Below are positions 10,024 through 20,651 of a DNA stretch of 64,000 nucleotides, one piece after another (the stretch's first letter is position 1; every line of letters starts with the position of its first letter). A program made the translations under genes and the position numbers. This stretch comes from Erpobdella octoculata (Eukaryota; Annelida; Clitellata; Hirudinida; Erpobdellidae): positions 3,305,745-3,369,744 of the forward strand of contig OZ022242.1 of assembly GCA_963978895.1 (NCBI GenBank), given 5' to 3'. The notes under the pieces are model-generated. The model did no database searches and was not told the DNA's origin. It saw only the letters and a list, made by a program, of their open reading frames with translations.

Positions 10024-12999
10024 TTAACGCCGACGTCTTGTAGTTATATTTGAAGACTCAAACAAATGTTGAAATGACACCGCTGGAGCCTGAGCCTCAG
10101 GTGGAGGCTCAGGTGGAGGTTCAGGTGGAGGCTCAGGTGGAGGTTCAGGTGGAGGTTCAGGTGGAGGCTCAGATGGAGGCTCAGGTGGAGGCTCATGTAG
10201 GATAGGCGTGGGTAGTTGCACGATGGGAGCTGGTTGAAGAGATGAGTTGGAAAGGTAGTTAACCTCATCACTTAGTAGACCACGGGGAGATATACCGAGA
10301 CGATCGCCAACATCTATGACAGGAGTCAAATAAACCGATCCACGGGAAGTGTTTACCTCATTAGTTTTGTCAGGCTGTACCAAACCAGAAGCAACGGCCG
10401 AATAAGGGGATCGACTAGTACCGTGACCACAGATTAATAAAGGACCAGAGCTCGTAGCTTTGTTACCACCCAGCATAGCGCCTACCGTCTGAGACCGAAG
10501 CACATTATCATCAGCAAAATCATTAAAGTCAAGATTGAACAGTCGTAAAGTTCTATCAAAGTGTGTATCCTGAGTATTTATTGCTGGTCGATATTCTTGT
10601 ATAAGTAAAGCCTCTGCTATTTTTAATCGACGTGGATCTGAAACACGGTAGAGAATGGTTGTATCATTATCAAGAATCTCGCGAGTAAGAGACGTTTGAT
10701 GAAGAGATCGAAAATGAGATTTAATGTTGCCACCTTGCACGTGCATCGTCAACCGTCGAGCCAATGTCGTACGAGTATGCCCGATATACGACTGATGTAG
10801 ACCGTCATGTTTATTGCATTTGAATTCGTAAACAACATTAGTCTCTTTCAATGTACCTGATTTAAAGAGATTATTTCGCATTATCATTTGGTGGGCTGTT
10901 TTTGATTTATAATAAATTGTAAATAGAAGTCGTTGAGTATTTGGCGAAACAACTCTAACATTAGTGTTAATAATGTCACGAATTATTTTCTCTTCAACTC
11001 TATAAGCACTGTGCATCTGAGATCTGTAATATAACCGAATGACTTTGCTTTCTTTTTCATTTTTTAAGACAGGTAATGGTCGTTTACAGTTATCAAATTT
11101 AGCCTTGACAAATTTATTAATGGCATCATCAATTTCAGAGTTGGCAAAATTATTATTGATAAGTGTTGTCCGAATTTTATTTACTTCAACATCGAATCCA
11201 CACCAGTCCTCAGCCACTCGATAAGCTCGATGTAAATATCCATAAATTACACTTCTTCTGTAACGATCTGGACAGTAACTTGCACCGCTTAGAGTTTCTC
11301 CAGTAGAAGAAGGCTTGGAATAAACAGATAATGCAACACGATCTTCAAATTGTTCAATTAATGTGTCAAGAAATGGTAGTTGTTTATCCAAGTTGCTCAA
11401 CTCATATGTAAATTGTAAAACGGAATTCTTTTGAAGACAATTCCGTAAACTGTGCATCTGAGTAATATCCTCACATAAAACGAAGATATCATCAACGTAA
11501 CGTCCATATATCAATGGTCGAACAGAGTCATCAACAAACACTCGGCTCTCAACAAGAGCCATATGAAATTCCGCAAAGGTGGGGCCTAAGGATGAGCCCA
11601 TGGCCACGCCATCGACCTGTAAGTATAATTTTCCCTTATAATCTGTAAATGGTACGTCAGTTGTGCAGATTCTGAGAAGATCTAACATTATTTTCTCAGG
11701 AACCGGAAAGGGAGGTAGAGTAGCGTGATGATACAAGCATTCCAGTATAAATTGAATAGTTTCACCAACCGGAACATTAGTGAAGAGGCTCACGACGTCA
11801 ATAGAAGCAATAACACCTTTATACGACGATGAACCCCGTATCAAATCAACAAAATCAGATGTCGATGATAAAGAGTATTTATTTGGGCAATATTGTCTAA
11901 TCATATTATTAATAGACTTCGCAAGTTGATATATGGGTGTGGGGCACTGTGAGATGATTGGTCTCAGTGGTTGGCCTTCTTTATGTATTTTGACATTTCC
12001 ATATATATACCCCGGAGCATATTCACCAACTATATGTGTTAACTGGTTATCTGGAAGAAGGTAAGGATTAGCAAGAATTATCAAGGAATTGGCTTTCTTT
12101 TTTATGTCATCAATAGGATTACAACTTATGTGCTTGAACTTCATTTCGTCTGATAAGATGTTATCGATTTTTCTAAAATAAACATCCCGATCTAGGATGA
12201 CGTATGAGCTGCATTTATCTGCTCTACGTACAATAATGTGATCATTGTTCTTTAATGATCGAGAAGCCATAATCAATCGCTTAGGTAGATATTGTTGACG
12301 ATCGCCTCTATGTACATATCCCTCGCGATGTAGTAAAGGCTTCAATTTTGTAGTGCAATTTATTTGACCCAATCTGGTTAGCGAAATAATATTTTGATAT
12401 AAAACTTCAAGTTCAATTCGTTTAACCAACTTGCTATAAGTAGGTTTAACATGGCATCTGTATCCCAGTTGTAAAAAATCATGTTCATCACTGTTCAAAG
12501 TATAAGTCGACAAGTTAATATAACGTGGAAAATCTTTCTTTAAAAGTATTTCAGAACCATATAAGGCTGATAACTTTTTAATTATAGTAGTCTTTTTCTT
12601 TTTATCAAAATTCTCTGCAAATCGCATTATGGTCGTTTCAATTTGATGACGCATAGCGTTAGATAATGAGGAGCAAAATTCTTGAAACTCAACATTGTAC
12701 TTTGCATCATCATGCGAAAACTTAATTCCAGACGATTTCCATTCACGATATAAGATAGAATATTCCTTCGTAGGTATTTTATTATTTCTCAATAGAAATT
12801 CGTCAACAAAAGGAAAAGTACCAGATAACTCATCTGTTTGTAATGCCACTTTGGAGCGAAATTTATTATGAGTAATATACTTTGGCAAAATCCCCTCTCG
12901 TAAACACACTCCGTTAAAAACAAACGACCACTTTGCATTAATGACTTTTTTAATAAACTGTTCAAAATATTTAATTTTACGACGTAAACTAGAGTCCAT
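10024..12999 (-). CDS. Penelope-like reverse transcriptase / GIY-YIG endonuclease, copy 1
   Basis: A 991-residue open frame starting at ATG ([10 protein letters not shown]). It copies element RNA into DNA and nicks the target. Reverse transcriptase motifs run through about residues 250-560: SSYVILDRDVYF (264-275), GNVKIHKEGQPLRPIIS (334-350), SIDVVSLFTNVPVG (399-412), VDGVAMGSSLGPTFAE (462-477), the active-site YVDD (501-504) and LPFLDTLIE (541-549). The GIY-YIG nuclease follows (about 720-810): [21 protein letters not shown], then [14 protein letters not shown] carrying the expected Glu and Asn. This spelling resembles the Neptune group of Penelope-like elements, a family-level inference. 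An unusual C-terminal (EPPP)n tract, encoded by a GAGGTGGAGGTTC-type minisatellite, lies at about residues 930-965. The frame is intact; residue 479 is His where copy 2 has Tyr. Confidence 0.92.
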   Translation of the reverse strand: MDSSLRRKIKYFEQFIKKVINAKWSFVFNGVCLREGILPKYITHNKFRSKVALQTDELSGTFPFVDEFLLRNNKIPTKEYSILYREWKSSGIKFSHDDAKYNVEFQEFCSSLSNAMRHQIETTIMRFAENFDKKKKTTIIKKLSALYGSEILLKKDFPRYINLSTYTLNSDEHDFLQLGYRCHVKPTYSKLVKRIELEVLYQNIISLTRLGQINCTTKLKPLLHREGYVHRGDRQQYLPKRLIMASRSLKNNDHIIVRRADKCSSYVILDRDVYFRKIDNILSDEMKFKHISCNPIDDIKKKANSLIILANPYLLPDNQLTHIVGEYAPGYIYGNVKIHKEGQPLRPIISQCPTPIYQLAKSINNMIRQYCPNKYSLSSTSDFVDLIRGSSSYKGVIASIDVVSLFTNVPVGETIQFILECLYHHATLPPFPVPEKIMLDLLRICTTDVPFTDYKGKLYLQVDGVAMGSSLGPTFAEFHMALVESRVFVDDSVRPLIYGRYVDDIFVLCEDITQMHSLRNCLQKNSVLQFTYELSNLDKQLPFLDTLIEQFEDRVALSVYSKPSSTGETLSGASYCPDRYRRSVIYGYLHRAYRVAEDWCGFDVEVNKIRTTLINNNFANSEIDDAINKFVKAKFDNCKRPLPVLKNEKESKVIRLYYRSQMHSAYRVEEKIIRDIINTNVRVVSPNTQRLLFTIYYKSKTAHQMIMRNNLFKSGTLKETNVVYEFKCNKHDGLHQSYIGHTRTTLARRLTMHVQGGNIKSHFRSLHQTSLTREILDNDTTILYRVSDPRRLKIAEALLIQEYRPAINTQDTHFDRTLRLFNLDFNDFADDNVLRSQTVGAMLGGNKATSSGPLLICGHGTSRSPYSAVASGLVQPDKTNEVNTSRGSVYLTPVIDVGDRLGISPRGLLSDEVNYLSNSSLQPAPIVQLPTPILHEPPPEPPSEPPPEPPPEPPPEPPPEPPPEPPPEAQAPAVSFQHLFESSNITTRRRR

Positions 13000-13034
13000 T
13001 TTAAAAATTTATATAATACAAATAATAATAATTA

Positions 13035-13076
13035 GGACTGACTGGCCAGTTTCGACTACAGTCATCTTCAGAGTCC
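13035..13076 (-). ncRNA. Hammerhead ribozyme (array junction 2)
   Basis: Identical to the motif at 9501-9542. It lies 36 bases upstream of the copy 1 start codon, so it would form the 5' end of a self-cleaved unit RNA or release tandem transcripts into monomers. Confidence 0.85.
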
Positions 13077-13557
13077 GTAACCTAAAATGTCGTATTACGT
13101 AAACAGCTAAAGAATATATAGTAAACATCAACATAGAAATAGTGTTGTGCCTATATTAAATAAATATTTAAATTAAAGTATTTAAAACCAGAGTATGACG
13201 ATATAAGTAAATTACGAGAGCTTATAAAATTGATAAATGAAAAGAAGTATAAAGATAAATTAAATAATAATTATTATTAATAAAATAAAATAAATAAATA
13301 TAAATAGATAGGACGAATTGAATGAAGTCTATAATACTAATAATAGAAATTAAAACACTTAAAATTATTAGAAGATTAATGAAATTAAACTATAGGTATC
13401 TAGTGACAGTATATTGAAATAAAAAAGTATGAAATAAAATAATAAAAGGTGAAAAATTTAAATAAAACCATGTGATGAATTAAAATAAAAGTAAACTTAT
13501 ATGAAAAATTAAAATAAACGCATGACTGTGCAAATGGGATACATATAGATGATTCAA

Positions 13558-16533
13558 TTAACGCCGACGTCTTGTAGTTATATTTGAAGACTCAAACAAA
13601 TGTTGAAATGACACCGCTGGAGCCTGAGCCTCAGGTGGAGGCTCAGGTGGAGGTTCAGGTGGAGGCTCAGGTGGAGGTTCAGGTGGAGGTTCAGGTGGAG
13701 GCTCAGATGGAGGCTCAGGTGGAGGCTCATGTAGGATAGGCGTGGGTAGTTGCACGATGGGAGCTGGTTGAAGAGATGAGTTGGAAAGGTAGTTAACCTC
13801 ATCACTTAGTAGACCACGGGGAGATATACCGAGACGATCGCCAACATCTATGACAGGAGTCAAATAAACCGATCCACGGGAAGTGTTTACCTCATTAGTT
13901 TTGTCAGGCTGTACCAAACCAGAAGCAACGGCCGAATAAGGGGATCGACTAGTACCGTGACCACAGATTAATAAAGGACCAGAGCTCGTAGCTTTGTTAC
14001 CACCCAGCATAGCGCCTACCGTCTGAGACCGAAGCACATTATCATCAGCAAAATCATTAAAGTCAAGATTGAACAGTCGTAAAGTTCTATCAAAGTGTGT
14101 ATCCTGAGTATTTATTGCTGGTCGATATTCTTGTATAAGTAAAGCCTCTGCTATTTTTAATCGACGTGGATCTGAAACACGGTAGAGAATGGTTGTATCA
14201 TTATCAAGAATCTCGCGAGTAAGAGACGTTTGATGAAGAGATCGAAAATGAGATTTAATGTTGCCACCTTGCACGTGCATCGTCAACCGTCGAGCCAATG
14301 TCGTACGAGTATGCCCGATATACGACTGATGTAGACCGTCATGTTTATTGCATTTGAATTCGTAAACAACATTAGTCTCTTTCAATGTACCTGATTTAAA
14401 GAGATTATTTCGCATTATCATTTGGTGGGCTGTTTTTGATTTATAATAAATTGTAAATAGAAGTCGTTGAGTATTTGGCGAAACAACTCTAACATTAGTG
14501 TTAATAATGTCACGAATTATTTTCTCTTCAACTCTATAAGCACTGTGCATCTGAGATCTGTAATATAACCGAATGACCTTGCTTTCTTTTTCATTTTTTA
14601 AGACAGGTAATGGTCGTTTACAGTTATCAAATTTAGCCTTGACAAATTTATTAATGGCATCATCAATTTCAGAGTTGGCAAAATTATTATTGATAAGTGT
14701 TGTCCGAATTTTATTTACTTCAACATCGAATCCACACCAGTCCTCAGCCACTCGATAAGCTCGATGTAAATATCCATAAATTACACTTCTTCTGTAACGA
14801 TCTGGACAGTAACTTGCACCGCTTAGAGTTTCTCCAGTAGAAGAAGGCTTGGAATAAACAGATAATGCAACACGATCTTCAAATTGTTCAATTAATGTGT
14901 CAAGAAATGGTAGTTGTTTATCCAAGTTGCTCAACTCATATGTAAATTGTAAAACGGAATTCTTTTGAAGACAATTCCGTAAACTGTGCATCTGAGTAAT
15001 ATCCTCACATAAAACGAAGATATCATCAACGTAACGTCCATATATCAATGGTCGAACAGAGTCATCAACAAACACTCGGCTCTCAACAAGAGCCATATAA
15101 AATTCCGCAAAGGTGGGGCCTAAGGATGAGCCCATGGCCACGCCATCGACCTGTAAGTATAATTTTCCCTTATAATCTGTAAATGGTACGTCAGTTGTGC
15201 AGATTCTGAGAAGATCTAACATTATTTTCTCAGGAACCGGAAAGGGAGGTAGAGTAGCGTGATGATACAAGCATTCCAGTATAAATTGAATAGTTTCACC
15301 AACCGGAACATTAGTGAAGAGGCTCACGACGTCAATAGAAGCAATAACACCTTTATACGACGATGAACCCCGTATCAAATCAACAAAATCAGATGTCGAT
15401 GATAAAGAGTATTTATTTGGGCAATATTGTCTAATCATATTATTAATAGACTTCGCAAGTTGATATATGGGTGTGGGGCACTGTGAGATGATTGGTCTCA
15501 GTGGTTGGCCTTCTTTATGTATTTTGACATTTCCATATATATACCCCGGAGCATATTCACCAACTATATGTGTTAACTGGTTATCTGGAAGAAGGTAAGG
15601 ATTAGCAAGAATTATCAAGGAATTGGCTTTCTTTTTTATGTCATCAATAGGATTACAACTTATGTGCTTGAACTTCATTTCGTCTGATAAGATGTTATCG
15701 ATTTTTCTAAAATAAACATCCCGATCTAGGATGACGTATGAGCTGCATTTATCTGCTCTACGTACAATAATGTGATCATTGTTCTTTAATGATCGAGAAG
15801 CCATAATCAATCGCTTAGGTAGATATTGTTGACGATCGCCTCTATGTACATATCCCTCGCGATGTAGTAAAGGCTTCAATTTTGTAGTGCAATTTATTTG
15901 ACCCAATCTGGTTAGCGAAATAATATTTTGATATAAAACTTCAAGTTCAATTCGTTTAACCAACTTGCTATAAGTAGGTTTAACATGGCATCTGTATCCC
16001 AGTTGTAAAAAATCATGTTCATCACTGTTCAAAGTATAAGTCGACAAGTTAATATAACGTGGAAAATCTTTCTTTAAAAGTATTTCAGAACCATATAAGG
16101 CTGATAACTTTTTAATTATAGTAGTCTTTTTCTTTTTATCAAAATTCTCTGCAAATCGCATTATGGTCGTTTCAATTTGATGACGCATAGCGTTAGATAA
16201 TGAGGAGCAAAATTCTTGAAACTCAACATTGTACTTTGCATCATCATGCGAAAACTTAATTCCAGACGATTTCCATTCACGATATAAGATAGAATATTCC
16301 TTCGTAGGTATTTTATTATTTCTCAATAGAAATTCGTCAACAAAAGGAAAAGTACCAGATAACTCATCTGTTTGTAATGCCACTTTGGAGCGAAATTTAT
16401 TATGAGTAATATACTTTGGCAAAATCCCCTCTCGTAAACACACTCCGTTAAAAACAAACGACCACTTTGCATTAATGACTTTTTTAATAAACTGTTCAAA
16501 ATATTTAATTTTACGACGTAAACTAGAGTCCAT
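13558..16533 (-). CDS. Penelope-like reverse transcriptase / GIY-YIG endonuclease, copy 2
   Basis: 991 codons, identical in length and domain order to copy 1 at 10024-12999 (YVDD at 501-504, GIY-YIG near 720-810, Pro/Glu tail). It differs by Tyr at residue 479, in the RT segment TFAEFYMALVE, and by a synonymous base at 14580. It is flanked on both sides by the same 558-bp untranslated segment with a hammerhead. Both full copies are uninterrupted, so either could encode an active protein. No promoter could be assigned. Confidence 0.92.
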   Translation of the reverse strand: MDSSLRRKIKYFEQFIKKVINAKWSFVFNGVCLREGILPKYITHNKFRSKVALQTDELSGTFPFVDEFLLRNNKIPTKEYSILYREWKSSGIKFSHDDAKYNVEFQEFCSSLSNAMRHQIETTIMRFAENFDKKKKTTIIKKLSALYGSEILLKKDFPRYINLSTYTLNSDEHDFLQLGYRCHVKPTYSKLVKRIELEVLYQNIISLTRLGQINCTTKLKPLLHREGYVHRGDRQQYLPKRLIMASRSLKNNDHIIVRRADKCSSYVILDRDVYFRKIDNILSDEMKFKHISCNPIDDIKKKANSLIILANPYLLPDNQLTHIVGEYAPGYIYGNVKIHKEGQPLRPIISQCPTPIYQLAKSINNMIRQYCPNKYSLSSTSDFVDLIRGSSSYKGVIASIDVVSLFTNVPVGETIQFILECLYHHATLPPFPVPEKIMLDLLRICTTDVPFTDYKGKLYLQVDGVAMGSSLGPTFAEFYMALVESRVFVDDSVRPLIYGRYVDDIFVLCEDITQMHSLRNCLQKNSVLQFTYELSNLDKQLPFLDTLIEQFEDRVALSVYSKPSSTGETLSGASYCPDRYRRSVIYGYLHRAYRVAEDWCGFDVEVNKIRTTLINNNFANSEIDDAINKFVKAKFDNCKRPLPVLKNEKESKVIRLYYRSQMHSAYRVEEKIIRDIINTNVRVVSPNTQRLLFTIYYKSKTAHQMIMRNNLFKSGTLKETNVVYEFKCNKHDGLHQSYIGHTRTTLARRLTMHVQGGNIKSHFRSLHQTSLTREILDNDTTILYRVSDPRRLKIAEALLIQEYRPAINTQDTHFDRTLRLFNLDFNDFADDNVLRSQTVGAMLGGNKATSSGPLLICGHGTSRSPYSAVASGLVQPDKTNEVNTSRGSVYLTPVIDVGDRLGISPRGLLSDEVNYLSNSSLQPAPIVQLPTPILHEPPPEPPSEPPPEPPPEPPPEPPPEPPPEPPPEAQAPAVSFQHLFESSNITTRRRR

Positions 16534-16568
16534 TTTAAAAATTTATATAATACAAATAATAATAATTA

Positions 16569-16610
16569 GGACTGACTGGCCAGTTTCGACTACAGTCATC
16601 TTCAGAGTCC
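16569..16610 (-). ncRNA. Hammerhead ribozyme (array junction 3)
   Basis: Third identical copy of the 42-nt hammerhead, upstream of the copy 2 start. The three motifs are spaced at exactly 3534 bases. Confidence 0.85.
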
Positions 16611-17091
16611 GTAACCTAAAATGTCGTATTACGTAAACAGCTAAAGAATATATAGTAAACATCAACATAGAAATAGTGTTGTGCCTATATTAAATAAATA
16701 TTTAAATTAAAGTATTTAAAACCAGAGTATGACGATATAAGTAAATTACGAGAGCTTATAAAATTGATAAATGAAAAGAAGTATAAAGATAAATTAAATA
16801 ATAATTATTATTAATAAAATAAAATAAATAAATATAAATAGATAGGACGAATTGAATGAAGTCTATAATACTAATAATAGAAATTAAAACACTTAAAATT
16901 ATTAGAAGATTAATGAAATTAAACTATAGGTATCTAGTGACAGTATATTGAAATAAAAAAGTATGAAATAAAATAATAAAAGGTGAAAAATTTAAATAAA
17001 ACCATGTGATGAATTAAAATAAAAGTAAACTTATATGAAAAATTAAAATAAACGCATGACTGTGCAAATGGGATACATATAGATGATTCAA

Positions 17092-18229
17092 TTAACGCCG
17101 ACGTCTTGTAGTTATATTTGAAGACTCAAACAAATGTTGAAATGACACCGCTGGAGCCTGAGCCTCAGGTGGAGGCTCAGGTGGAGGTTCAGGTGGAGGC
17201 TCAGGTGGAGGTTCAGGTGGAGGTTCAGGTGGAGGCTCAGATGGAGGCTCAGGTGGAGGCTCATGTAGGATAGGCGTGGGTAGTTGCACGATGGGAGCTG
17301 GTTGAAGAGATGAGTTGGAAAGGTAGTTAACCTCATCACTTAGTAGACCACGGGGAGATATACCGAGACGATCGCCAACATCTATGACAGGAGTCAAATA
17401 AACCGATCCACGGGAAGTGTTTACCTCATTAGTTTTGTCAGGCTGTACCAAACCAGAAGCAACGGCCGAATAAGGGGATCGACTAGTACCGTGACCACAG
17501 ATTAATAAAGGACCAGAGCTCGTAGCTTTGTTACCACCCAGCATAGCGCCTACCGTCTGAGACCGAAGCACATTATCATCAGCAAAATCATTAAAGTCAA
17601 GATTGAACAGTCGTAAAGTTCTATCAAAGTGTGTATCCTGAGTATTTATTGCTGGTCGATATTCTTGTATAAGTAAAGCCTCTGCTATTTTTAATCGACG
17701 TGGATCTGAAACACGGTAGAGAATGGTTGTATCATTATCAAGAATCTCGCGAGTAAGAGACGTTTGATGAAGAGATCGAAAATGAGATTTAATGTTGCCA
17801 CCTTGCACGTGCATCGTCAACCGTCGAGCCAATGTCGTACGAGTATGCCCGATATACGACTGATGTAGACCGTCATGTTTATTGCATTTGAATTCGTAAA
17901 CAACATTAGTCTCTTTTAATGTACCTGATTTAAAGAGATTATTTCGCATTATCATTTGGTGGGCTGTTTTTGATTTATAATAAATTGTAAATAGAAGTCG
18001 TTGAGTATTTGGCGAAACAACTCTAACATTAGTGTTAATAATGTCACGAATTATTTTCTCTTCAACTCTATAAGCACTGTGCATCTGAGATCTGTAATAT
18101 AACCGAATGACCTTGCTTTCTTTTTCATTTTTTAAGACAGGTAATGGTCGTTTACAGTTATCAAATTTAGCCTTGACAAATTTATTAATGGCATCATCAA
18201 TTTCAGAGTTGGCAAAATTATTATTGATA
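17092..18229 (-). pseudogene. Penelope-like ORF, 5'-truncated copy 3 (GIY-YIG half)
   Basis: Keeps about the last 378 codons (from [12 protein letters not shown] to the RRRR stop), including the whole GIY-YIG region and Pro/Glu tail, but lacks the reverse transcriptase. At 18229 the sequence passes straight into (AT)n, which keeps the frame open artificially with an Ile/Tyr run. It shares the copy 2 base at the 14580-equivalent site. It is the 5' edge of the array. Confidence 0.88.
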
Positions 18230-18381
18230 TATATATATATATTTATATATATATATATATATATATATAAATATATATATTTATATATATATATGTATAT
18301 ATATATATTTATATTTATATATATATGCTTGTTTATATATATACATATATGTATAAATACATATATATAAACATATATATA

Positions 18382-18447
<66 letters not shown>

Positions 18448-18486
18448 TTTATGTATATATATATATACGTATATGTATATATACAA

Positions 18487-18545
<59 letters not shown>
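18230..18545. repeat. Imperfect (AT)n tract
   Basis: About 315 bp of TA dinucleotides with interspersed G and C and TTTA interruptions. It separates the Penelope array from the first SR-protein unit. Confidence 0.9.
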
Positions 18546-18551
<6 letters not shown>

Positions 18552-18667
18552 AGTTTTCCTTTTCCTCTACCTGAAGATCACAAGACCAAAAAGATATATT
18601 AAATCATTATTTTATCTATCAGCCAAATTTAACTAATTATATCAATTTGTAACTAACTAATTATAGC

Positions 18668-20218
18668 ATGCCTTCAAGAGTTTATATCGGAAGACTGTCG
18701 AAACGTGCAACGGAAAGAGATATTGAGAAGTTTTTTAAAGGTTACGGACGTATCACCGACGTGATGCTGAAGAACGGTTACGGCTTTGTCGATATCGAAG
18801 ATGAGAGAGATGCCGATGATGCCGTTTATGATCTCAACACTAGAGAAATGTTGGGCGAGCACGTCCTAGTCCAACATGCCAAAGGACCTCACGAAAAGGC
18901 CTCACATAGGTCCAGCAGGTCATCCAAGCCAATTCGGTTGAACAAGTATGGCGCACCTCAACGTACAGGCTACAGGGTTATTGTTGAAAACTTATCTTCG
19001 CGTGTCAGCTGGCAAGACCTGAAGGACTACATGAGGGACGCCGGAGAAGTAACATTTGCCGATGCGCACAAGGAGAGAAGAAACGAAGGAGTTGTTGAAT
19101 TTGCTTCTAGAAGAGATTTGAAAAGAGCCTTGGATAAGCTAGACGGGATGGAAATCAATGGCCGAAGAATTAAACTAATCGATGATTCCAAAGACGTTAG
19201 TCGTTCGAGGAGTAGAAGCAGAAGCAGAAGCAGAAGTAGAAGTTCAAAAAGTAGAAGTAGAAGCTCAAGACGAAGAAGAAGTTCAGGAAGAGGTAGAAAT
19301 TCAAGAAGAAGTAGAAGTAGAAGTTCGAGAACAAGTAGAAGTGGAAGCTCAAGAGAAAAGAGTAGAGACTCAAGAAAAAGAAGTAAAAAAGAAGCTCAAA
19401 AAAATGTTAAAGACGAAAGTGAAAGTAGAAGAAAACAGGAGCAGAAAAGAAGCTACAGCAGAGATAGAAGCAAGAGTGTCAGTAGAGACGGAAAAAATGA
19501 AAATAGTAAATTTGATAAAGATGTAGAAAAAAGAGTTAGAAGTGAAAGTGTAAAGAGCAAAAAGGCAGACAGTGATGGAGAGAGAAGTGACAGAAGAAGA
19601 GTACATGAAAGCCACAGCAAAGAGAGAAGCAGGAATGTCAGTGAAGACGAAAAAAATGAAAATTGTAAATATGTTAAAGATAGAAGAAATGAATCTGTGG
19701 ACAGAAATTTAAGAAGTGAAAGTGTAAAAAGCCGAAAGGCAGACTGTGACGGGGAAAGAGGTGAATACCGTAAGACCGAAATGAAATATGAAGAAACTAA
19801 AAACAAAAGTGCTTCTAGACATGAACGTCGAGAAGACAGTTTCGAAAGAAAGGACCCGAAAAATGCGAAAATAAACATTAGATCTGTTGGAAAAAACAGA
19901 AGTGAGAGTAGAAGTGAGAGTAGAAGTAATAGTAGAAGTAAGAGTAGAAGTAGAAATGATAGTATGAGTGATAGAAAAAGTAAGAGTAGAAGTAAGAGTA
20001 GAAGTAGAAGTGATAGTATGTGTGATAGAAGAAGTAAGAGTAGAAGTGATAGTAGAAGTAGAAAAAGGAGTAAAAACAGGACCAGCAAACGAAAGAGAAG
20101 CGATAGTTCCGAAGATGATAAGTCAACGTGCAAGATCCAAAACTGCGGTAGCTTTTCAAAAGTTAAAACGCCAAAATATTATGGTTATAGTACTAGCGAA
20201 AGTGAATCAGATAGTTGA
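18668..20218 (+). CDS. SR splicing factor, SRSF4/5/6 (B52)-like, copy 1
   Basis: 516 residues. The role known for the family is exonic-enhancer binding and splice-site selection in the nucleus. RRM1 spans about residues 3-74, with RNP2 VYIGRL (5-10) and RNP1 NGYGFVDI (36-43). A Ser/Arg linker leads to the second, pseudo-RRM (about 101-172), which carries the hallmark SWQDLKD (114-120). From about residue 178 there is a long RS domain. SRSF4/6-type genes normally have several introns; this ORF has none, which suggests a retrocopy. It differs from copies 2 and 3 at otherwise conserved RRM positions (His65 and His75 for Arg, Asn57 for Asp, SK for PN at 11-12), so it may be relaxing. It ends SESESDS-stop, with an AATAAA at 20407. 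Nested in the GPCR intron on the same strand. Confidence 0.85.
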   Translation: MPSRVYIGRLSKRATERDIEKFFKGYGRITDVMLKNGYGFVDIEDERDADDAVYDLNTREMLGEHVLVQHAKGPHEKASHRSSRSSKPIRLNKYGAPQRTGYRVIVENLSSRVSWQDLKDYMRDAGEVTFADAHKERRNEGVVEFASRRDLKRALDKLDGMEINGRRIKLIDDSKDVSRSRSRSRSRSRSRSSKSRSRSSRRRRSSGRGRNSRRSRSRSSRTSRSGSSREKSRDSRKRSKKEAQKNVKDESESRRKQEQKRSYSRDRSKSVSRDGKNENSKFDKDVEKRVRSESVKSKKADSDGERSDRRRVHESHSKERSRNVSEDEKNENCKYVKDRRNESVDRNLRSESVKSRKADCDGERGEYRKTEMKYEETKNKSASRHERREDSFERKDPKNAKINIRSVGKNRSESRSESRSNSRSKSRSRNDSMSDRKSKSRSKSRSRSDSMCDRRSKSRSDSRSRKRSKNRTSKRKRSDSSEDDKSTCKIQNCGSFSKVKTPKYYGYSTSESESDS

Positions 20219-20527
20219 GGCTCAAGACATGGAGTGGTATATTCATTACGACCACGACGTACTGAATGGACCACCTAAGTGTCTGAGGTGGTTTCACAAA
20301 AACACTGTTTTAGTAATAACCTGATTTTTAAAATGTATTTAAATTTAAATATTTGTTACTACATGTATCAGCCTTATATTTGTCATTAAAATATTTACAA
20401 AAGCTAAATAAATATATGTATAGTGAGTTTTTTAACGCATTTCATGAAATTGTGGTCTATTCAGTACCAGTCTCCCTACATGTCAATACAGGCTGAACTA
20501 AAAGCAGCTTGATGAGGCGAACAATTT

Positions 20528-20645
<118 letters not shown>

Positions 20646-20651
20646 ATATTT

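Larger units (their letters stand above)
9333..18229 (-). mobile_element. Head-to-tail array of Penelope-like elements, 3534-bp period
   Basis: From its 5' side (right), the array holds a 5'-truncated copy (to 17092), two full ORF copies (13558-16533 and 10024-12999) and a final N-terminal stub (9333-9465). Stops, starts and hammerheads recur at exactly 3534-bp spacing. The copies are nearly identical; the differences noticed are one codon change at 11563-11565 versus 15097-15099, one synonymous base at 11046 versus 14580 and one base near 17917. Tandem copies with pseudo-LTR arrangement are known for Penelope-like elements. The near identity implies very recent formation, gene conversion or an assembly effect. 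Left and right edges both abut (AT)n microsatellite. Confidence 0.9.

Noticed and set aside
10081..10200. CRISPR-like short repeat array
   Set aside because: The regular 12-bp units are in-frame Pro/Glu codons of the Penelope ORF, with no spacers. No CRISPR array exists elsewhere in the window.
19453..20133. Leu-rich ORFs antisense to the SR genes (also 29347-30039 and 33843-34490)
   Set aside because: Complement of the AGT-AGA RS-domain codons gives Leu/Ser frames. The + strand frames carry the real RRM motifs.
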